In this document: positions 60,100-64,000 of the stretch, piece after piece
Numbering within the stretch: position 1 is the stretch's first letter
Layout: the number at the start of each line of letters is the position of its first letter
Source: Cycas panzhihuaensis
Lineage: Eukaryota > Cycadophyta
Reading direction: 5' to 3'
DNA length: 64,000 nucleotides
Assembly (NCBI GenBank): GCA_023213395.1
Contig: CM041465.1
Location: 151,039,741-151,103,740 of the forward strand
Made by a program: the position numbers and the translations under genes
Notes under the pieces: model-generated
The model's database searches: none
What the model was told of the DNA's origin: nothing
The model's input: only the letters and a program-made list of their open reading frames with translations

Positions 60100-60260
60100 T
60101 TGGGGCTCTTTTGGCCCCCATGTCTATTTTTTTGCCTTGCTTGTCGTCTGGCGCCAAACTTAGCGGTACCGCTAAGTTTGGCACGGGTCCCGCGGCGATT
60201 CAGGGCCCGCGGTAATGATTGGGGCACCGCGATCATTGCCACAGTCTGACAGCGACCCCC
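60100..60260. promoter_or_regulatory. Divergent control region with paired hairpins resembling the LTR
   Basis: A perfect 30-bp palindrome (60153-60182, centre GCGGTACCGC) is followed by a second inverted repeat (GGTAATGAT, 60211-60219, with ATCATTGCC, 60232-60240). The same centre decamer and the same order of two hairpins occur in the 5' LTR, and both copies have a GGCCCC(C)A motif about 60 bp upstream. It lies between the antisense PMD gene and the plus-strand aRNH gene. A shared control role is inferred. Confidence 0.6.
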
Positions 60261-60435
60261 TAAAGGGGTTTTCCGCCCAAACCAAAAATTTCTTCTGGTG
60301 GACCCCGTGGGGCCCACCGGGACCAGGGCTCCCTAATGCCCAGGTCCCCGCCTCTTTCTGGGTCTGATTCGGATCCCGGGAAGCCTGTCGTTGCCCATAA
60401 GGGGCACTAAGACTATGCAAAACTAACTTTAAAAG

Positions 60436-60445
60436 CTATAAAAAA
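60436..60445 (+). promoter_or_regulatory. Candidate TATA box
   Basis: CTATAAAAAA, a strong plant TATA match, about 760 bp upstream of the aRNH start and 195 bp after the hairpin pair. A second candidate, TTATATAG, is at 60673-60680. Either could drive a separate aRNH transcript. Confidence 0.45.
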
Positions 60446-61195
60446 CAACGAACTTTGAACTTCGATTTGGGTCAGGTTTAGTGATTTCCACTCACTGGAT
60501 CTGGTCTCGCTATCGCCATGTCGTCTGGTCGTCTTTGGTGTCCCGCTCTCGATCCGACTACCGATCTCTCTTTGTGTGCCTCCGAAGTTGGGTGGCGCTC
60601 CGCTGCATAAGGAAATGGCTCTGGTTTCGTACGAGAGCCGGTGAAAATGAATCCATTTTCCCGTCGATTTCCTTATATAGGCGGGGCCCCCGACGAGCAC
60701 TTCCTCTGTTTTTGGTTTCGTGCCAGTCGTTGGGACCCTCTCGTTGCCCCGAGTACCTTTGCCTTCTGGCCCTGTCGTCAATTGCGCTATATTGGTACCC
60801 TTTTTGCCCTTCGGCAAGGGCATTTATGGTGCATCATCATCGCGCTTTCGAGAGGGCCCCTCTGCATCATTTTGTGCGCTACTCCCGTGCCTGCCCGAGT
60901 TTATACTCGTTTGGCTCGTTTCGCCGCCCTGGAATCATTTACGCAGTCCTTTCTCGCTCTTGGAGTCCCCAAAAGGAATGCCCCCCCACTCGGGGGCATG
61001 TTTCGCTTTCTAAAAGCGACCTTTTGGCACTCCAAGGGGTTTTTTCCCGTCCGACCGCTCTCCGCCGGTGATCGGATTGTTCCGCTCCTACAGGTTACCT
61101 CATTACTAGGTCCTCCTACCATTCACGGCCATTTTCTGCTAACTTGTTGTGCGTTGCTTTCATCACCCATTGATTGCTTGGATTTTGTGTCGCCG
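60446..61195 (+). other. Leader of the aRNH gene, open but unrecognised
   Basis: In frame with aRNH the sequence is open from 60641, but the encoded peptide (Phe/Pro/Arg/Leu-rich, for example 'FRFLKATFWHSKGFFP') matches nothing I know. I treat the ATG at 61196 as the start because family similarity begins there. Confidence 0.5.
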
Positions 61196-61612
61196 ATGTC
61201 TGTCTACATCTTTACCGACGGCGGAAGCCGCGGTAATCCTGGACCTTCTGCCGCTGCGTGGATCCTCCGCAGCCCTTCTGGACATGATCTCCTCCGCTCT
61301 GGGATCTTCCTCCCAGAGGCTACCAACAACGAAGCCGAGTATGTAGCCATTATTGAAGCCCTCACTGATGCCCTCTGTTTCCATCACGGACCCATTGTTT
61401 TGCTTTGCGACTCTCAAGTTGTGGTGTCTCATCTCACCCAGGTTTACCAGGTGCGATGCCCTCACTTGAGGACTCTTGCTCACGCCGGATCTCTTGGCCC
61501 GCTTTTCTTCTGTCGATATCCAGCATATCCCTCGGGCCCTCAACGCTGAGGCAGATAGCCTCGTTCGCCTCATCCTTGAGCGCCACCTCTCCCTTCTTGC
61601 TGACCGTCCCTG
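61196..61612 (+). pseudogene. Archaeal-type RNase H (aRNH), one frameshift
   Basis: RNase H1-like domain that cleaves RNA in RNA-DNA hybrids. 'MSVYIFTDGGSRGNPGPSAA' holds the first catalytic Asp (codon 8). 'FLPEATNNEAEYVAIIEAL' holds the Glu and 'LLCDSQVVVSHLTQVYQV' the second Asp. After a frameshift near 61486 the end reads 'HIPRALNAEADSLVRLILER', with the last Asp in the usual HVPRExNxxADxLA block. All four catalytic residues are present across the two frames. This type is the extra RNase H known from Tat elements. Here it lies far 3' of the pol remains, behind the antisense gene, with its own ATG. Confidence 0.88.
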
Positions 61613-62016
61613 AGGTTTGCCTGGCCTTCCCGTCGCCCAAGCCCCAGGTCGTCTGTCACTTTGCTTTGCGATCCGTTCGCACCTCCGAAACCGGGTTACT
61701 AATGAGGTAAAACTATAGTATCCACTATTTGTTCTTTATTTAGCTATGCATGTTCCTTTGCATCCTTTGTGGTGGAGGCAGCCCCCTCACATGTCTCATT
61801 CTTCCAGTCGGTTTCCAGGTGGCCCATAGGCAGCCCCTATGTTATCTCCACTGCCGCTTTCGTATCCACACGTCCCGCCATGACACTCGCCGGCACCCTT
61901 ACCTACTGTTATGATCTTGATTGATATATCTATATACACATGTGCTACTGACAGTTATGTTGCCAGCATTTGCCATCGCACCAGGCTTCCGAGCGGCGAG
62001 GCTCTGCGCGAGGCGA
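61613..62016 (+). other. Tat 3' untranslated region
   Basis: No coding signal. The bases just before the 3' LTR (GCGCGAGGCGA) are only partly purine, a poor polypurine tract. Confidence 0.6.
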
Positions 62017-64000
62017 TGTTTCCGGCTTCGAGGAATGGATACGAATCAAACTCGAGTAAGTGCAGGTATGTCTCTCGCATTATCATCGCTTTCTTTTACT
62101 GGATATTTGCTTGCGTATCTGCATGTGTATGACTTTGTGGGTGACCTTGTAGTCATCCACACTTATTTTAGCCTATGACGACTATAACAGGGGCACACTC
62201 CCAGCGAGTGTAGCACCCTAGTGACCGTATTACTTCCCGCATTTGCCCTCCTCGCTCCAGGATCCATTAGATTTGCGCCACCTCTGCCCGTGTGATGACT
62301 CATCATCGTTTGGTCAACTTGTCACCCCACTCGAGCCCTATTTTTGCTCCTTTGGACTCGTTTTGTTGACCTGTTTGCTCCCGGGTAGGTGTTTTAGCGT
62401 TATGTTAGCCTTTTTCGTAAATGCCCCGCCTCAACTGACTGGTTGGTGGGCCCCATTTTCAGCTCTAGGTTCGTACCGCCGGATTTTTCGCAGATCACGA
62501 ATATTCGCAGCATCGCGAATATTCGTGACTCTGACATCTCGAGTTGTTTAAAAATCCGCCGTGGCAATTTCGCATTTATTACGAAACTGCCACGTGGCTC
62601 GCGCTTTATTTCTCTTCCAGCTATGCCCTAATCACACGCTTTAGGGTTTTGCTTGAGTACTTAAGCCCTTTTTGGCTCATTTTCAAGGATCTTTTTGCTC
62701 ACTTTTGGAATTGCTCTCAAGGAAACACTCTCCTGCTCTACTTCTCTCTGCTGTTTGCTGCATCAACTGGACCTGCACCCTTCATACAGTGCCCAGCTCT
62801 CTTTTGGCGTGGCTGAGACATTCTCCCAGCCCCTCAAACGCTTTGGAGAGGGCTCCTTTAAAGTGGTTTCCAGCCGGTCTTCGCCCAGGCAGTCCATAAG
62901 CGCCCAAGTGTTTCCCGTCACACCTCCGTAGCAGGGCCTCAAACCTGCTCTACTTCAGATCTGGGTTGATTTATCAGTCCCTCTCCGCTGCCCTTTGGCT
63001 GAGGCAAATCCCTTGCCTCTTCTCTCTAGGTATTCCTTGTTTATGCTTGTTTTCTTGTGATATTCATGCTTCAGCTTGTTTGCTCTTATTTATTGCTTGA
63101 GAGTTGGTTGCCCTCCTTTTTGGGGGCTGTTATACCACTCTCCCTGTGCTCCTTGCCTGCGTTTGCTGTCCAAGGCAGCGGTGTGGAGGGGTTGCATAGG
63201 TTTTGGAGAGGAGCTGGGTGGATTCCGTATCACCTTCCACGCTCCCTAGGCAGCTCTAAGCCCCCCAAAACCTCCCTCTCACCCCGTCTTGCCGCCTTGG
63301 CTTGCAAGGGTTTGAAGGCTCCTTTGGTTGCCCAAACCGGTACTGTCACAAGTTGCGATCTTGATTTGGAACCTTTTGCTCAGGTTTGGGCATCACTCAT
63401 AAGTCCCAACCGTTGGTTTCTTACTCCACCTTTCTTCCCCGGGTCATCCGGTTTGCTCCTCATAGCATCTCGGTTCGCCGTGGGTACCCTTGGGCCTTTC
63501 TTTGCCCCTTTTGCTGCTATTTTCCAGCCCTTGCTCTTGGCCTTCCCCTCGCTGCCTCGTGGCTCTTGGGGGGAGGTTTGGGCAGCATTTGTAGGAGGTA
63601 GGCCACTCCGAGGCTTACCCAACCATTTACTTTCACTTTGGTCACTTTCTTTTGATACTTTCATTGTTGGATTAGCACTAACGCATGTATATCCAAATTC
63701 TCGTTTATGTTATTTAGGCGTATATTGTTAGAGTTTTTGTGTTGCATGTTAGTGCTCTTCCTTCTGAAGAGAAAGAGATCGCCACCGCTTGCGGTACTTG
63801 GGAAGCGTGGAGTGCATCGCCTGGGCCTAGCTACCCAGAAGCACCTTCATGTGCGTTATGTTTTCATGCTATTTCATTTCTTAGTTGGTGCTTCCTTTCT
63901 TTCTTGGTATTGCATTTGATTTTTCGGGGAAGGTAAGGAAGCCCCCTCTTCGTCCGCCGCAAAGAATCGTGATTCAAGATCGTCAGGAGTGGTTGGGCGC
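62017..64000 (+). repeat. Tat element 3' LTR, running off the window
   Basis: Starts TGTTTCCGG and follows the 5' LTR to the last base, with small indels (for example near 51700 against 63290). Hairpin 1 is at 62495-62528 and the G-box at 62591-62596. Open frames such as 63057-63731 are not supported as genes, since the 5' LTR counterpart (51454-51714) loses the frame through indels. Confidence 0.88.
62495..62528. promoter_or_regulatory. U3 hairpin 1 in the 3' LTR
   Basis: Arms TCACGAATATTCGC and GCGAATATTCGTGA pair perfectly over 14 bp with a 6-nt loop. Compared with the 5' LTR, the outer G-C pair is now C-G and the loop is different, yet pairing is kept. Confidence 0.8.

Larger units (their letters stand above)
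50403..64000 (+). mobile_element. Tat-lineage LTR retrotransposon derivative, 3' end beyond window
   Basis: A much more GC-rich block with a long direct repeat at both ends (from 50403 and from 62017). It holds gag, protease, a joined RT start and integrase end, an antisense PMD gene and an archaeal-type RNase H. The extra RNase H and very long LTRs are typical of the Tat lineage. The left edge is fixed by copy A, which reads through uninterrupted at 6959/6960. The GACTC at 50398-50402 is the expected left target duplication; the right one is outside the window. All genes are broken and the RT-integrase core is deleted, so any movement would need helper proteins. Confidence 0.9.

Noticed and set aside
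60413-60823. 136-codon minus-strand frame upstream of the PMD gene, as a possible first exon
   Set aside because: No similarity seen, composition typical of antisense GC-rich DNA, and no convincing donor site connecting it to 60016.

Overview
The window is nuclear DNA of a land plant, almost certainly a seed plant, and it is almost entirely transposable elements. I found no intact host gene, rRNA, tRNA or CRISPR array. The plant call rests on Copia and Ty3/gypsy (chromovirus and Tat) LTR retrotransposons, initiator-tRNA-Met primer sites, a plant mobile domain (PMD) reading frame, and a captured piece of a plant-type mitochondrial carrier gene. The species cannot be named. The very AT-rich, heavily decayed repeats would suit a lineage with strong methyl-cytosine deamination (an AT-rich gymnosperm or a parasitic angiosperm), but that is a guess.

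Two sharply different landscapes meet at 50402/50403. Positions 1-50402 are AT-rich stacks of nested, mutually interrupted elements. A minus-strand Copia element (Copia-1, copy A) occupies 157-11141. Nested in it are a plus-strand LTR element carrying a mitochondrial-carrier gene fragment (2414-6009), a pol-less LTR element (6153-9213), a foldback element (9708-10359) and, at its right edge, a structurally complete minus-strand Copia-2 (11142-16203). A plus-strand chromovirus follows (16204-19448 and 23937-25100), split by a second pol-less LTR element (19449-23936). Next is a minus-strand gypsy (about 26250-27098 and 33563-38156), split by a structurally complete plus-strand chromovirus (27099-33562, perfect 5-bp target duplication), and then another minus-strand gypsy (38580-41480). 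Copia-1 copy B (42289-50402) repeats copy A, including the same nested carrier-fragment element at the same site, so the two copies are a segmental duplication. In copy A about 2.4 kb of Copia-1 has been replaced by 1.1 kb of (TA)n-type microsatellite.

Positions 50403-64000 are one GC-richer, younger element of the Tat lineage, inserted into copy B; copy A shows the matching empty site. It has LTRs of at least 2 kb (the 3' LTR runs off the window), a gag pseudogene, a frameshifted protease, and the start of reverse transcriptase fused in frame to the tail of integrase. Most of RT, all of RNase H and the integrase core are missing. Downstream are a PMD gene on the opposite strand that appears to keep a spliceable intron, then an archaeal-type RNase H (aRNH) gene on the plus strand. 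The divergent interval between them carries paired hairpins that resemble the hairpin pair in the LTR. I think this composite is the most interesting part of the window: a non-autonomous Tat derivative with an antisense PMD passenger and a separately placed aRNH.

Decay throughout looks like C-to-T (and complementary G-to-A) change: CAG to TAG and CGA to TGA stops, and LTR ends TG to TA and CA to TA. None of the pol or gag frames is intact.
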